A stretch of 64,000 bases of DNA from Phycisphaerales bacterium (GCA_014238205.1 JABABM010000014.1:1-64000); one strand, 5' to 3'; positions 17,797-26,181 are shown, counted from the stretch's first letter. Notes: generated by a model from the sequence alone, not told the origin. Translations and numbers: made by a program.

Positions 17797-18268
17797 TCAA
17801 TCCGAACAGGACAAGGGACGAACCACCTCGTCGATATCGAAGTGGTCCTTGCCTGTTCGGCACCCGAACCTCTATCTCTGGCTCATCTTCGTATCCGCAC
17901 TTGATGTGATTCTTACCAGGGTCGTCCTCTTCTTCGGTGGAAAGGAGATCAACCCGGTTGCCGATTACGTGCTGCTCAACTGGGGTCGCCTCGGCATGAG
18001 CCTGTTCAAGTTCCTGATCATCGGCTTCGTCATCATTGTCTGCGAATACATTGCAACACGAAATGCCGCCGTATCCAAGCGGTTGGCGATCATCAGCATT
18101 GTGATTTCACTGGTTCCCGTCATCTGGTCCTGCATCATCATCATCATGCTCATACTGAACCCACCGGTAGAGAAGGACGGGATGCTGGACGAGGGCGGGT
18201 ATGAAGTCCGCCTTCTCTTGCCGGTGTCACCGGAACCCGTGAACGATTGGGAGCGGGAGCGTGGCTGA
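17780..18268 (+). CDS. DUF5658-like small membrane protein
   Basis: This 162-aa protein has a polar N-terminus, about three hydrophobic helices ([60 protein letters not shown]) and a charged C-terminus. The segment with LDVILT and [13 protein letters not shown] resembles the DUF5658 signature (D...T...G..E.NP). No function is known. It overlaps the 3' end of thiC by 17 nt and the NADH dehydrogenase start by 8 nt, so the three genes are probably one transcript. Confidence 0.7.
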   Translation: MTASSDQSEQDKGRTTSSISKWSLPVRHPNLYLWLIFVSALDVILTRVVLFFGGKEINPVADYVLLNWGRLGMSLFKFLIIGFVIIVCEYIATRNAAVSKRLAIISIVISLVPVIWSCIIIIMLILNPPVEKDGMLDEGGYEVRLLLPVSPEPVNDWERERG

Positions 18269-19619
18269 TCCAACCCGGATCGTCATCCTGGGCGGGGGGT
18301 TTGGTGGCGCGTACCTGGCCCAGTCACTGCAGAAGCATGCAAAGCGACATGATCTCGAGATAACGATCATCGATCGAAACAACTTCTTCGTCTTCTATCC
18401 ACTGCTCGTCGAAGCCGGGACGGGGTCGATTGAACCTCGTCACTGCACCGTTCCGATCCGTGAGTTCGCACGGTCAAGTGAATTGCTCATGGCTGAAGTC
18501 AAGGATCTCGACCTTGCCGAAGGAGAAGTGGTCTGCAGGCTCATCGGAGATGACCGTGATCGGCGGGTCGGGTTTGATCATCTTGTGCTGGCACTTGGAA
18601 GCGTGACCCGCATCCTTCCCGAGAACATCGTGTCCGGAGTCAGGGAACACGCCTTCGAAATGAAGCACATGACGGATGCCGTGGCGATCAGGGACAGGGC
18701 GATCGAACTTCTCGAACTTGCAAACGCAACCAGCAGTCTCGAGGAGAAGCAGCGCCTTCTCCATTTCGTCATCGTTGGAGGAAACGTCACGGGAATCGAG
18801 GTCGTCGGAGAACTCGAGAACTTCGTCCGGGATGCGACCGTGCAATATGCACACCTCAGGCGTGAGGACTGCTCCTTCACCGTGATCGAGGGTGCCCCTT
18901 CGATATTGAGCATCCTTCCCACCCACCTGCACGACTGGTCTCGGCGGAACCTGGAAGAGCGTGGAATCACGATTCAAGAAGGGTTGACCGTGAAAGAGGT
19001 GCATGGTGACCATGTCATCACCAGCGATGACAGGCGACTTCCCTGCAGTACGGTCATCTGGACAGCCGGGATCGCTCCGAACCCGATCCTGAAGAGTTTC
19101 AAGGGTCTGCCGCTGAACACGTTCGGCGGCCTTGAATGCAGCCCCGATTACTCGGCGAAAGGAATGAATGGAGTCTGGGGACTGGGGGACTGCGCAAGTA
19201 TCCCTGGTCTCGACGCCAAACCCATGCCTCCTCTTGCGCAGATTGCGATCCGGCAGGCGCCTCAGTTGGCATCGAACATCATCGCCTCGATCGAGGGTCG
19301 TCCCACGAAGCCCGCAGATGTCCACGTCCAGGGAATCCTCGTCCCACTTGGACGCCACAAGGGTGTTGCGAAACTCAAGGGCATTCGTATCGAGGGTTTC
19401 TTCGCCTGGGCGATGTGGAGGGCGATCTACCTCATGAAGACGCCTGGGTGGAGGCGACGCTTCCGCTTGATGATGGACTGGTTTCTCAATCTCTTCTGCA
19501 AGCGTGATTACGTGCAACTGGGCATGATCCCTGCTTCGCACAGGGAGTTTCACGGACAACTCCGAACCGGCCGAACGAATGACGGGGTTGGTTCCGATCG
19601 GCCAGCCGAGTCTGATTGA
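18261..19619 (+). CDS. ndh: Type II NADH:quinone dehydrogenase (NDH-2)
   Basis: This 452-aa single-subunit FAD enzyme would pass electrons from NADH to quinone at the inner membrane without pumping protons. The N-terminal FAD-binding fold is IVILGGGFGGAYLAQ, the second (NADH) fold FVIVGGNVTGIEVVGEL, and the flavin-contact motif GVWGLGDCASIPG. The C-terminus has an amphipathic/hydrophobic helix region (FFAWAMWRAIYLMKTPGWRR) suited to membrane attachment. The GTG start overlaps the preceding gene. A related pyridine-nucleotide oxidoreductase is possible but less likely. Confidence 0.85.
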   Translation: MADPTRIVILGGGFGGAYLAQSLQKHAKRHDLEITIIDRNNFFVFYPLLVEAGTGSIEPRHCTVPIREFARSSELLMAEVKDLDLAEGEVVCRLIGDDRDRRVGFDHLVLALGSVTRILPENIVSGVREHAFEMKHMTDAVAIRDRAIELLELANATSSLEEKQRLLHFVIVGGNVTGIEVVGELENFVRDATVQYAHLRREDCSFTVIEGAPSILSILPTHLHDWSRRNLEERGITIQEGLTVKEVHGDHVITSDDRRLPCSTVIWTAGIAPNPILKSFKGLPLNTFGGLECSPDYSAKGMNGVWGLGDCASIPGLDAKPMPPLAQIAIRQAPQLASNIIASIEGRPTKPADVHVQGILVPLGRHKGVAKLKGIRIEGFFAWAMWRAIYLMKTPGWRRRFRLMMDWFLNLFCKRDYVQLGMIPASHREFHGQLRTGRTNDGVGSDRPAESD

Positions 19620-19622
19620 TTT

Positions 19623-20378
19623 TCAGGAAGACGACTTTCGCTTCCAGAACCTGCCGAGCATTTCCACGGCTTCGCTGCTGCCCGCAAGAGGCGCAGAACC
19701 ATCGACTGGCCGCGTCCATCTTGAAGGGTCATTCGACCCATCAAGCTCATTCATCCACTTCTTCGTTGCCTGGACAGCTCTTGGAGGAAGAGCGGCGATC
19801 CGCCCAGCCAACTTCGCTGCTTCCTGTTCAACCATGGCTTCTGGAACGAGGTCAACGGCAAGTCCGGTTTCCAGGACTTCTTCTCCGGTTCGCAGTTGAC
19901 CATCCATGAGCAGTGCACGTGCTGGACCGCTTCCTGCGGATTGCGACAGTGTTGGAATCGTCACTGCAGGCGAAATCCCAAGTGCGTGAACAGGATATCC
20001 AACCCTGGTCTGGTCACCGAGAATGACGATGTCGGCTCCGGTCAGGAGAGCGCATCCACCTGCGATGGCAGTTCCCTTTGCCGCAAGAATGATCGGAGCC
20101 GGAACTGTACGCATGAGCATCGTGACACGACCAAGTCGTTCAACAAGTTCCTGCAGGAGCATCGGATCGTCGACGATTGCTCCAAGATCAAACCCCGCAC
20201 AGAAGAACGCACCTTCTCCCTTGAGGAGTACTGCCTGCACACCTGCATCCGATGCCAGCGATTCGAGTGATGTTTCAAGTTCATCGAGCATCGAGACGGA
20301 CAGGGCGTTGCGTCGCTCGGGAGCATTCAAGGACACGGTTGCCAGGGAGTCATCGCGAATGAGGAGCAGTTCAGTCAT
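19623..20378 (-). CDS. Crotonase-family protein lacking the hydratase glutamates
   Basis: This 251-aa protein of the enoyl-CoA hydratase/isomerase fold has the CoA-binding FFCAGFDLGAIV and AIAGGCALLTGADIV. At the two catalytic glutamate positions of rat enoyl-CoA hydratase (Glu144 in GGGCEL, Glu164 in GQPEI) this protein has Ala (GGCALL) and Val (GYPVHAL). Ordinary hydration of enoyl-CoA is therefore doubtful; another crotonase activity (isomerase, hydrolase) on a CoA thioester is more likely. It lies 3 nt after an AtoE-like fatty-acid transporter gene, which suggests a joint role in short-chain acid metabolism. Confidence 0.82.
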   Translation of the reverse strand: MTELLLIRDDSLATVSLNAPERRNALSVSMLDELETSLESLASDAGVQAVLLKGEGAFFCAGFDLGAIVDDPMLLQELVERLGRVTMLMRTVPAPIILAAKGTAIAGGCALLTGADIVILGDQTRVGYPVHALGISPAVTIPTLSQSAGSGPARALLMDGQLRTGEEVLETGLAVDLVPEAMVEQEAAKLAGRIAALPPRAVQATKKWMNELDGSNDPSRWTRPVDGSAPLAGSSEAVEMLGRFWKRKSSS

Positions 20379-20381
20379 GGA

Positions 20382-21764
20382 TCAATTCCACAGCAGCAGC
20401 CAGAGTGCCATCCATGTTCCAGCGACAACCATCACCATCGCCGTATACCCGACTATGTCCCGCGCCCGAACGCCCGTAATCGCCAGCAGCGGGAGGGCCC
20501 AGAAAGGTTGCAGCATGTTCGTCAACTCATCACCGTATGCAACAGCCATCACCATCTTTCCAGGCAGGACCCCGGCATCCATTCCCGATTGAAGGGCGAT
20601 GGGTCCCTGTATGGCCCATTGGCCGCCACCACTGGGAACGAAGATATTCACGACTCCAGCCGCAAGGAAGGCGAAGAAGGGCATGGTTGTCTGGTTCCCG
20701 ACCGATACGAAGCCTTCCGCGATCATCGTGACCAGCCCGGTTGCAGCCATGATTGCCATGATGCCTGCGTAGATGGGAAACTGGACGATGATTCCAGCAC
20801 AGCCCCGCGCTGCATCGCCGGCTGCATGCATGTAGGCCACAGGCGAGGCATGCAGCAGGAGGCCCAACGCAAACATGATCATGATCACCTGGTCGAGCCC
20901 AATCGATCCGAACCCCGATACCCAGATGTACCGTCCGACTCCCAGCAGGAGCGTGATTCCAAGAAGCCAGGCGACGATCCAACTGTTGTTGAGCAGGCGT
21001 GGGAGCCCTTCTTCGGCTGCTGCTGCACAGGGTTCTTCGACGAGAGGCTTGAATTCCCCTACGGGCTGCATGTCCTGGGTGCGTGAGGGCGCGAGCAGGG
21101 CGAGGAATGCTGGAATGATGACCAGCAGCCCGAGACAGATGACGAGATTCATCGGTGAAAGGATCGTTGCTTCGAGGGGAATCGTTCCAACCTCGGTTAC
21201 ATACGAGGATGAAAGGACCTTCTCAGCACCTGCCGTAGTCGTCATCGACAATGGAGCAGATCCTGAGAAACCTCCGTGCCAGGTGAGCAGGCCCATGTAG
21301 CCGGCAGCCGCGATGAGTGGATAGTGTGCCTTGATGTTTCTTTCGGCGAGACGTCGCCCCACGTCCCGGGCCAGCAGCGCGCCGACAATGAGCCCGAATC
21401 CCCAGTTGATCATCCCTGTTGCTGCGGCGATGAAACCGACCATGGCTGCGGCTGAACCGGTTCCGCGTGGGAGACCGGCGACGAGTCCAATGCAGGATCG
21501 CACCGGCCTGGTTGAAGCGAGGACATGACCTGTCAGGAGGATCAGGCTCATCTGCATGGCGAATGCCAGCAGTTTCCAGATCCCCGTCTTGCTGTCCTGC
21601 CATGCATCCAGGATCGTGAGCCATCGGTCAGAACCAGGTGCAAACCTGCCCCAGATCAATGCGGCCAGGATCGTGATCAGGGTCAGCAGAATTGCAATGA
21701 CCAGTGGATCCGGGATGAGCCTTCGGAACACGTGGCTGATGCTGAGTCCAAGTCGACTGATCAT
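20382..21764 (-). CDS. AtoE-type short-chain fatty acid transporter
   Basis: This 460-aa polytopic membrane protein has about 11-12 hydrophobic segments. Typical AtoE/TIGR00366 blocks are MINWGFGLIVGALLAR, WHGGFSGSAPLSM, FVPSGGGQWAIQGPI and YGDELTNMLQPFWALPLL. The family takes up short-chain acids such as acetoacetate or butyrate. It is upstream of the crotonase gene with a 3-nt gap. Its 5' flank holds three strong hairpins (21791-21970), the nearest 27 nt before the ATG. The ribosome-binding site is weak. Confidence 0.88.
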   Translation of the reverse strand: MISRLGLSISHVFRRLIPDPLVIAILLTLITILAALIWGRFAPGSDRWLTILDAWQDSKTGIWKLLAFAMQMSLILLTGHVLASTRPVRSCIGLVAGLPRGTGSAAAMVGFIAAATGMINWGFGLIVGALLARDVGRRLAERNIKAHYPLIAAAGYMGLLTWHGGFSGSAPLSMTTTAGAEKVLSSSYVTEVGTIPLEATILSPMNLVICLGLLVIIPAFLALLAPSRTQDMQPVGEFKPLVEEPCAAAAEEGLPRLLNNSWIVAWLLGITLLLGVGRYIWVSGFGSIGLDQVIMIMFALGLLLHASPVAYMHAAGDAARGCAGIIVQFPIYAGIMAIMAATGLVTMIAEGFVSVGNQTTMPFFAFLAAGVVNIFVPSGGGQWAIQGPIALQSGMDAGVLPGKMVMAVAYGDELTNMLQPFWALPLLAITGVRARDIVGYTAMVMVVAGTWMALWLLLWN

Positions 21765-21790
21765 GGCCCGCAGGATACCGCCGAAAAGTA

Positions 21791-21818
21791 CACAGGGCGG
21801 CCCGGAAGCCGCCCTGTG
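21791..21818 (-). other. Perfect 11-bp hairpin, third of three, next to the transporter start
   Basis: CACAGGGCGGC (21791-21801) pairs perfectly with GCCGCCCTGTG (21808-21818) around CCGGAA. On the minus strand it is followed by TACTTTTC and, 27 nt later, the ATG of the AtoE-like gene. It could be a terminator with read-through, an attenuator or an mRNA-stabilising leader element. Confidence 0.6.
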
Positions 21819-21856
21819 ACCTCGTTGCCGGTCAACCCCTCAGCGACCAGCAACAG

Positions 21857-21892
21857 GCGTACCGTGAGGTGACCTTCAGGTCACCGGTACGC
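21857..21892 (-). other. Two-part hairpin, second of three
   Basis: GGTGACC/GGTCACC (7 bp, loop TTCA) is extended by GCGTACC/GGTACGC (7 bp) with a one-sided 4-nt GTGA bulge. All 14 pairs are perfect. A bulged two-helix structure is less typical of a plain terminator and suggests a structured RNA or a protein-binding site. Confidence 0.55.
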
Positions 21893-21937
21893 ACCACACC
21901 TGGGGATCTCACGTGGCAGAGGCCGAAGCGCCTGCCA

Positions 21938-21970
21938 GGGATCATTCCTGATACGAACAGGAATGATCCC
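21938..21970 (-). terminator. Strong hairpin downstream of the 243-aa gene, first of three
   Basis: GGGATCATTCCTG (21938-21950) and CAGGAATGATCCC (21958-21970) form a perfect 13-bp stem with loop ATACGAA. It begins 26 nt after the stop of the minus-strand gene ending at 21997 and is the likely terminator of that gene, although the downstream T-tract is poor. Confidence 0.65.
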
Positions 21971-21996
21971 GGTTCTTGGGTGAGGGGTGATTCAGA

Positions 21997-22728
21997 TCAG
22001 AAATCTCCATGCCAGGTATTCCCTACGGCGTCATAGATCACCGATGTGTCAGCTGACTTGATCGTTCCATTCGGGCATGTACTGATGCCCACATCAACCC
22101 AGGTTGGATATGTTTCAGTTTCGATCGCTCGAAGGGCAATCGACCCCGAAGCATCCAGCAGTCCATGCACGAGCCCGGGTTCAGGAGGAGCAATGTCAGT
22201 TGCACTCTGCCCTCGTTGCGTTGCGACATGCGCCCGCAACACCTCTCCGGCAGCTTGCAGAACAACTTCTTCATCCCTCGCTCGAAGAACCAGGGTGTCG
22301 TTTGCGTCAACCTCCAGTGAGGCATTTGCCCTGATCTCGGCATTGAGCAGAGAATCACCGCATTCCCAGGCCCGCTGAATTGCCTGCGCATCCTCGACTT
22401 CGACGGGGCCATCGATCTGTACAACCCATGCGATCCGTCCAAGTATCGAGTTGTTCACGACGTGACCACTCTCCTGAATCCGTGGGGGACCGATTGGCGA
22501 TTCGCCTTCACCAGTACTGAACCCGACAAGAGTATGGGCCTCGTCGGAGATGCTGGACAGTACCAGCAGCAATCGATCGATTGACAGGCCGCATGTCTGC
22601 AGTTCCCACCCCTCCGGGAGTTGCCGCAAGGAACAGCGAACGGGAGAAAGGAGACCTGCAAGACTTCGATTCCGGGGCCCAAGAGCTGGTTGCCAGAAGG
22701 ATCCATGTTGTTCATCGTGGTAGGTCAT
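21997..22728 (-). CDS. Unrecognised 243-aa protein
   Basis: I do not recognise this protein. It is soluble-looking, with no signal peptide or transmembrane helix. It has a mixed alpha/beta pattern (LLLVLSSISDEAHTLVGF, NNSILGRIAWVVQIDGPVEV), many acidic residues, several cysteines (RCSLRQ, WELQTCGLS, WECGDS, STCPNGT) and a C-terminus rich in Thr/Trp/Gly ending NTWHGDF. The gene is supported by an excellent GGAGGTG 7 nt before the ATG, by a 4-nt ATGA overlap with a small upstream ORF, and by a 13-bp hairpin just after its stop. Confidence 0.7.
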   Translation of the reverse strand: MTYHDEQHGSFWQPALGPRNRSLAGLLSPVRCSLRQLPEGWELQTCGLSIDRLLLVLSSISDEAHTLVGFSTGEGESPIGPPRIQESGHVVNNSILGRIAWVVQIDGPVEVEDAQAIQRAWECGDSLLNAEIRANASLEVDANDTLVLRARDEEVVLQAAGEVLRAHVATQRGQSATDIAPPEPGLVHGLLDASGSIALRAIETETYPTWVDVGISTCPNGTIKSADTSVIYDAVGNTWHGDF

Positions 22729-22841
22729 GTTGCTTCACCTCCAGGTCCCTGCAGGGCAAGAACCTGCTGGACCGGGGCCCAGCATCGAGAAAGCTCGTTG
22801 AATCGGTCGTGGTCGGTGAAGTTCGTGATCTGGAAGTACAT
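22725..22841 (-). CDS. Small ORF (38 aa) overlapping the 243-aa gene
   Basis: This 38-aa protein begins MYFQITNFTDHDRFNEL and ends LQGPGGEAT. GGAG lies 8 nt before its ATG, and its TGA overlaps the ATG of the next gene (ATGA), a typical translational-coupling arrangement. The frame stays open for some codons upstream, so a non-ATG start is possible. It may be a genuine partner protein or a leader ORF whose translation controls the 243-aa gene. No homologue is known to me. Confidence 0.5.
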   Translation of the reverse strand: MYFQITNFTDHDRFNELSRCWAPVQQVLALQGPGGEAT

Positions 22842-22883
22842 GTTGTTGCTCCATGTTGTGGGGAAGAACCCCGTTGATAGAAC

Positions 22884-22911
22884 AACGCCCCATCCAGCTG
22901 GACGGGGCGTT
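22884..22911 (-). terminator. Intrinsic terminator-like hairpin
   Basis: AACGCCCC and GGGGCGTT form a perfect 8-bp outer stem; the 12-nt centre ATCCAGCTGGAC is itself nearly palindromic, so the stem can extend to the middle. On the minus strand GTTGTTCT follows. It is 27 nt past the stop of a possible small gene (22938) and 43 nt before the 38-aa ORF. Confidence 0.6.
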
Positions 22912-22937
22912 GGTGAAGTCGCTTTTGAGCGTCATGC

Positions 22938-23132
22938 TCAGTTTCTGCGATTCGGCCCCGTCCTGCGATTGGTGAGATGGCAGTAGATCGACCATGGAAG
23001 CTTGACCATCGTAAAGACGCCATGGGCCAGGGTCGGGTGGGAATCAATGAATACACGCAGACTGGACCGCTCGGCAGCGGCCTTTGCAATGGCCCGTGGT
23101 CGGGCGACAGGTTGTGTTCGGCGTGTAGTCAT
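22938..23132 (-). CDS. Possible small basic protein
   Basis: This 64-aa frame (MTTRRTQPVARPRAIAKAA, ending NRRTGPNRRN) is rich in Arg and has a hydrophobic middle (HGVFTMVKLPWSIYCHL). The frame can extend to 23165 or 23180. No Shine-Dalgarno is evident. The main support is the terminator hairpin 27 nt beyond its stop. The function is unknown and it may not be a gene. Confidence 0.3.
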   Translation of the reverse strand: MTTRRTQPVARPRAIAKAAAERSSLRVFIDSHPTLAHGVFTMVKLPWSIYCHLTNRRTGPNRRN

Positions 23133-23372
23133 GCTTTCAGGTGAATGATGCGTTTGTTTCGACATCGGGTCAACGCACAATCCAAGGATTCTTCTACTTC
23201 ATGTACGCATGGGAGTCGTGAAGGTTCTGCTGAATGCAACAACTCGTTCATGAGAGTCACTCGATGAGCTTTCCGGCAGTGTGAAGGCGGGTTATCGGCT
23301 GCAGACAGACGCACGAGGATTCCCGCAGGCGACCCGCTATAGTGGCTCTCCACTCAAGCAAGGGGGCTTCTC
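23133..23372. other. Noncoding region upstream of ubiB
   Basis: With the preceding stretch from 22842 this is the longest region without a confident gene. It holds the terminator-like hairpin (22884-22911), the doubtful basic ORF and, at its right end, the ubiB -10 candidate. Nothing else stands out: no tRNA, no repeat and no recognisable riboswitch. Confidence 0.5.
23338..23366 (+). promoter_or_regulatory. Candidate ubiB -10 box and ribosome-binding site
   Basis: TATAGT (23338-23343) is a near-consensus -10, though the -35 is poor. AAGGGGG (23360-23366) lies 6 nt before an ATC codon at 23373 that is in frame with the kinase, and 54 nt before the first ATG. This spacing favours a start at 23373. 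Confidence 0.45.
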
Positions 23373-25043
23373 ATCAGCGTCATTTCCACCATCAAGAATG
23401 CAAACCGATACCGACAGATCATGGCGGTGGTGGTGAAGTACGGTTTTCGGGAGTTTCTCACGGAATCGAAACTTCACCTGCTCAGTGGCAAGGGAGAGAA
23501 GGTCCTCAAGGAGGGAACTCCCGGCGAAGAGATGAAAAATTTATCGCGGGCAGCTCGACTTCGAAGGGCACTTGAAGAACTCGGGCCTACGTTCATCAAG
23601 CTCGGACAGATCCTGAGTACCCGCCCCGACATCCTTCCGCCCGACTGGATCGAGGAATTCCAGAAGCTCCAGAGTCAGGTTCCTCCATGTTCCTGGGACG
23701 AAATACATGCTGAACTGGTTTCGGAACTCGGTGACCTTGATGCTCTTTTCAGTTCCATCGAGGAAGAACCCCTCGCAGCGGCATCCATCGGGCAGGCGCA
23801 CAGGGCGATCAGGACTGATGGACAGCCCATGGTTCTGAAGATTCTTCGTCCGGGCATTGAGAAGGTCATCAAGTCGGACATGGAGATTCTCCATGAAGTT
23901 GCCGAATGGGTTCACAGGCACAAGGTTGACCTGCCCTTTGATCCACGAGGTGTCGTCAAGGAGTTTTCCGATTCGATTGAGAATGAACTGGATCTCATGC
24001 ATGAGGGTCGGAATACGGACATCTTCCGGCGAAACCTGGAAGAAGGTGAGCAGGCCTGGTTCCCCCTGGTGTACTGGGAGTACACGACTCGCAGGGTTCT
24101 TGGACTTGAAGAGATCAAGGGTGTTCACCTGGCACACTGGCGGGATGCGGGGCTGACAAAGGTTCAGTGCCAACAACTGGTTCGTGCCGGGGCGTACACG
24201 GTTCTTCGCCAGGTTCTCGAAATCGGGTTCTTCCACGCGGATCCTCATCCTGGAAATCTCTTTCTCCTTGATGACGGCCGACTGTGTTTCATCGACTGTG
24301 GGATGGCTGGTCGAGTCGACGAGGCGACTACATCTGAACTGGCGCTGCTCATTCACGGCGTAGCCACCAGTGACATTGAAAAGGTCTATGCGGCTTTCAT
24401 TTCGCTGGGAGAGGTAGACGAGGCGACTGCGAACGTGCGGGATATCCGGCGTGATCTTCAGGACTTCCTGGACCAGTACACCGGTGTTTCATTCAGCCAG
24501 ATCGACATGTCTTCGGTCCTGTCGGCGTTCATGGAGGGACTCCGGAAGCACGGTATCAAGTGTCCAAGTGACATCGTGATGATGATCAAGGCACTTACGA
24601 CCATCGAAGGGGTTGGCGAGGAACTCGATCCAGATTTTGATCTCATCGCCTTCGCCCGACCCCATGTCGAACAGATGATCAAGCGGCAATACAGCATGGC
24701 GGCGATCCGCAAGCGGATACAGCGCAACGCTGGAGAATGGGCCAAGCTCCTGGAGCACCTGCCCATGAACCTGGGCCGCGTCATGGATCGGTTCGGTCAG
24801 AACCAGATGTCGATGCACCTGGACCTCGAGGGAATCGAGGATTTGAACAAGACTGTTCATCACTCCAGTCGGCAGATTTCCTACTCGATGCTCGTGGCGG
24901 CCATGATCATGGCATCCGCAGTTCTCGTGTTGGCCGCAGGCAGGGAAGGGTATGCCCTTCGTTGGATCGGTGGGTTTGGCTTCTTCCTGTCATTCACCAT
25001 GGCCATCCTGATCCTGCTGGAGAATTTCATCAGGAAGCGCTGA
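23373..25043 (+). CDS. ubiB: ABC1/UbiB/AarF atypical kinase
   Basis: This protein-kinase-like membrane ATPase is of the UbiB/ADCK family, which supports isoprenoid-quinone synthesis. The family KxGQ motif (FIKLGQILSTRPD), the alanine-rich loop AAASIGQAHRA, the lysine in LKILRPG, ENELDLMHEG and the metal/catalytic motif HADPHPGNLF are present. Two C-terminal transmembrane helices follow (SMLVAAMIMASAVLVL, GFFLSFTMAILILL). The first ATG is at 23421 (540 aa) but lacks a Shine-Dalgarno. The 16 codons before it (ISVISTIKNANRYRQI) look like the usual UbiB N-terminus, and AAGGGGG stands 6 nt before ATC 23373. A rare non-AUG start is therefore proposed; otherwise the start is 23421. Confidence 0.88.
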   Translation: MSVISTIKNANRYRQIMAVVVKYGFREFLTESKLHLLSGKGEKVLKEGTPGEEMKNLSRAARLRRALEELGPTFIKLGQILSTRPDILPPDWIEEFQKLQSQVPPCSWDEIHAELVSELGDLDALFSSIEEEPLAAASIGQAHRAIRTDGQPMVLKILRPGIEKVIKSDMEILHEVAEWVHRHKVDLPFDPRGVVKEFSDSIENELDLMHEGRNTDIFRRNLEEGEQAWFPLVYWEYTTRRVLGLEEIKGVHLAHWRDAGLTKVQCQQLVRAGAYTVLRQVLEIGFFHADPHPGNLFLLDDGRLCFIDCGMAGRVDEATTSELALLIHGVATSDIEKVYAAFISLGEVDEATANVRDIRRDLQDFLDQYTGVSFSQIDMSSVLSAFMEGLRKHGIKCPSDIVMMIKALTTIEGVGEELDPDFDLIAFARPHVEQMIKRQYSMAAIRKRIQRNAGEWAKLLEHLPMNLGRVMDRFGQNQMSMHLDLEGIEDLNKTVHHSSRQISYSMLVAAMIMASAVLVLAAGREGYALRWIGGFGFFLSFTMAILILLENFIRKR

Positions 25044-25054
25044 GCAGGCTTCGA

Positions 25055-26074
25055 TCAGAAGTCATACGTCACTCCAAGAGTGCCCAGCAGGTCGTAGTTC
25101 TTGTTATCCGGGCTGACCTTCAACTGGTACTGGTACTTGATGCCAAGGGCAAGCGAGAGTCCTTCCATTCCCTTCATGTGAAGAGGCATCTTCCAGTTCA
25201 GATTCGCCTCGAACCTGTAATCCTTGTAGGCGAACAGGACCGGGTAGTAGCTGGCGTTCGCCTCGATCGTCTGATCTCCAGCAAAGGTCATGTTCAGGAT
25301 TCCCCCAAGTTCACCCTCAGTAACCAGGTCGGTTTCTATGCCTGCGAACTCCTTCCTGGGCCCGGCACCCACCCGCCCATCCAGGGTGAGGCTCTTGACC
25401 CAGAGATCCGGATTGGTTGCGCGGGACAGGTTCAGGAGTTGATACTGCCCACCGGAGTGTCCGGCGATTCGTTGTTCCCAGGTGTTGAACTCGGACCAGT
25501 CGAATTCGACATCTGCGAAGATGCCCCACGGAGAATTCTGGATCTTCCACAACTGGTTCCCATTGATGTTGAACCAGCTTTGCGTGGTTTCACCGCCTGA
25601 ACTGGCGAATCGATAGAACGTGGCAAGGGACGTTGTTTCACGGTCATTATCCCTGCCGTACTTCAGTTGGGTATAGAGGCTTGTGTTCCGACTTGTTCCC
25701 TCGTTCAAGCTGCCTGCAAGAGTAAACGAGCCTTTCCACTCGGAGTCGACATTCGCTGCAGGAGGATCATCGGTGCCATCCTGACCACCAACGCTGCCCT
25801 CCTTCTTCGTGGCTGCCGGTGAAGCAGTGCTGTCTGGTGCCGAATCGTCTTTCCCTGTGATCACAATCAATCTGCCATCGATCGAACGGATGTCCTTGAG
25901 AGGAACCTTTAGGGTTCCCAGGACCTTGTGCTGAATGACGACCGTTTGACCATCAACGGCCACGCTTTGCGCATCGAGCCTCTCACCCGTGGAAAGAACA
26001 ACGGTTTCTGAACGTGCTTGAGCAGTAGCTGTCAGGATCGCAAGAATCAGAACGGGTAGCGGGGGCAATCGCAT
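25055..26074 (-). CDS. DUF481 outer-membrane beta-barrel protein
   Basis: This 339-aa exported protein has a signal peptide (LPPLPVLILAILTATAQA), a short beta-rich N-terminal domain (ETVVLSTGERLDAQSVAVDG and VPLKDIRSIDG), a flexible acidic linker, and a barrel region with alternating residues ending GTLGVTYDF (C-terminal Phe). The pattern WKGSFTLAGSLNEGTSRNTS and the tail match DUF481 (YdiY-like) salt-induced outer-membrane proteins. I chose the second ATG (26074): GGAG is 6 nt before it, while it abuts the first ATG (26080). It ends 11 bp from ubiB, convergent. Confidence 0.82.
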   Translation of the reverse strand: MRLPPLPVLILAILTATAQARSETVVLSTGERLDAQSVAVDGQTVVIQHKVLGTLKVPLKDIRSIDGRLIVITGKDDSAPDSTASPAATKKEGSVGGQDGTDDPPAANVDSEWKGSFTLAGSLNEGTSRNTSLYTQLKYGRDNDRETTSLATFYRFASSGGETTQSWFNINGNQLWKIQNSPWGIFADVEFDWSEFNTWEQRIAGHSGGQYQLLNLSRATNPDLWVKSLTLDGRVGAGPRKEFAGIETDLVTEGELGGILNMTFAGDQTIEANASYYPVLFAYKDYRFEANLNWKMPLHMKGMEGLSLALGIKYQYQLKVSPDNKNYDLLGTLGVTYDF

Positions 26075-26181
26075 GTCCATCTCCGGAGTATTGGTTCGAA
26101 GAACAGGGGTCGTGGATCTGTTTCCAGTTCGATCATACAGTTGACATCAAGCTGCATGGAACTGCTGTCCTTCCGGACACA

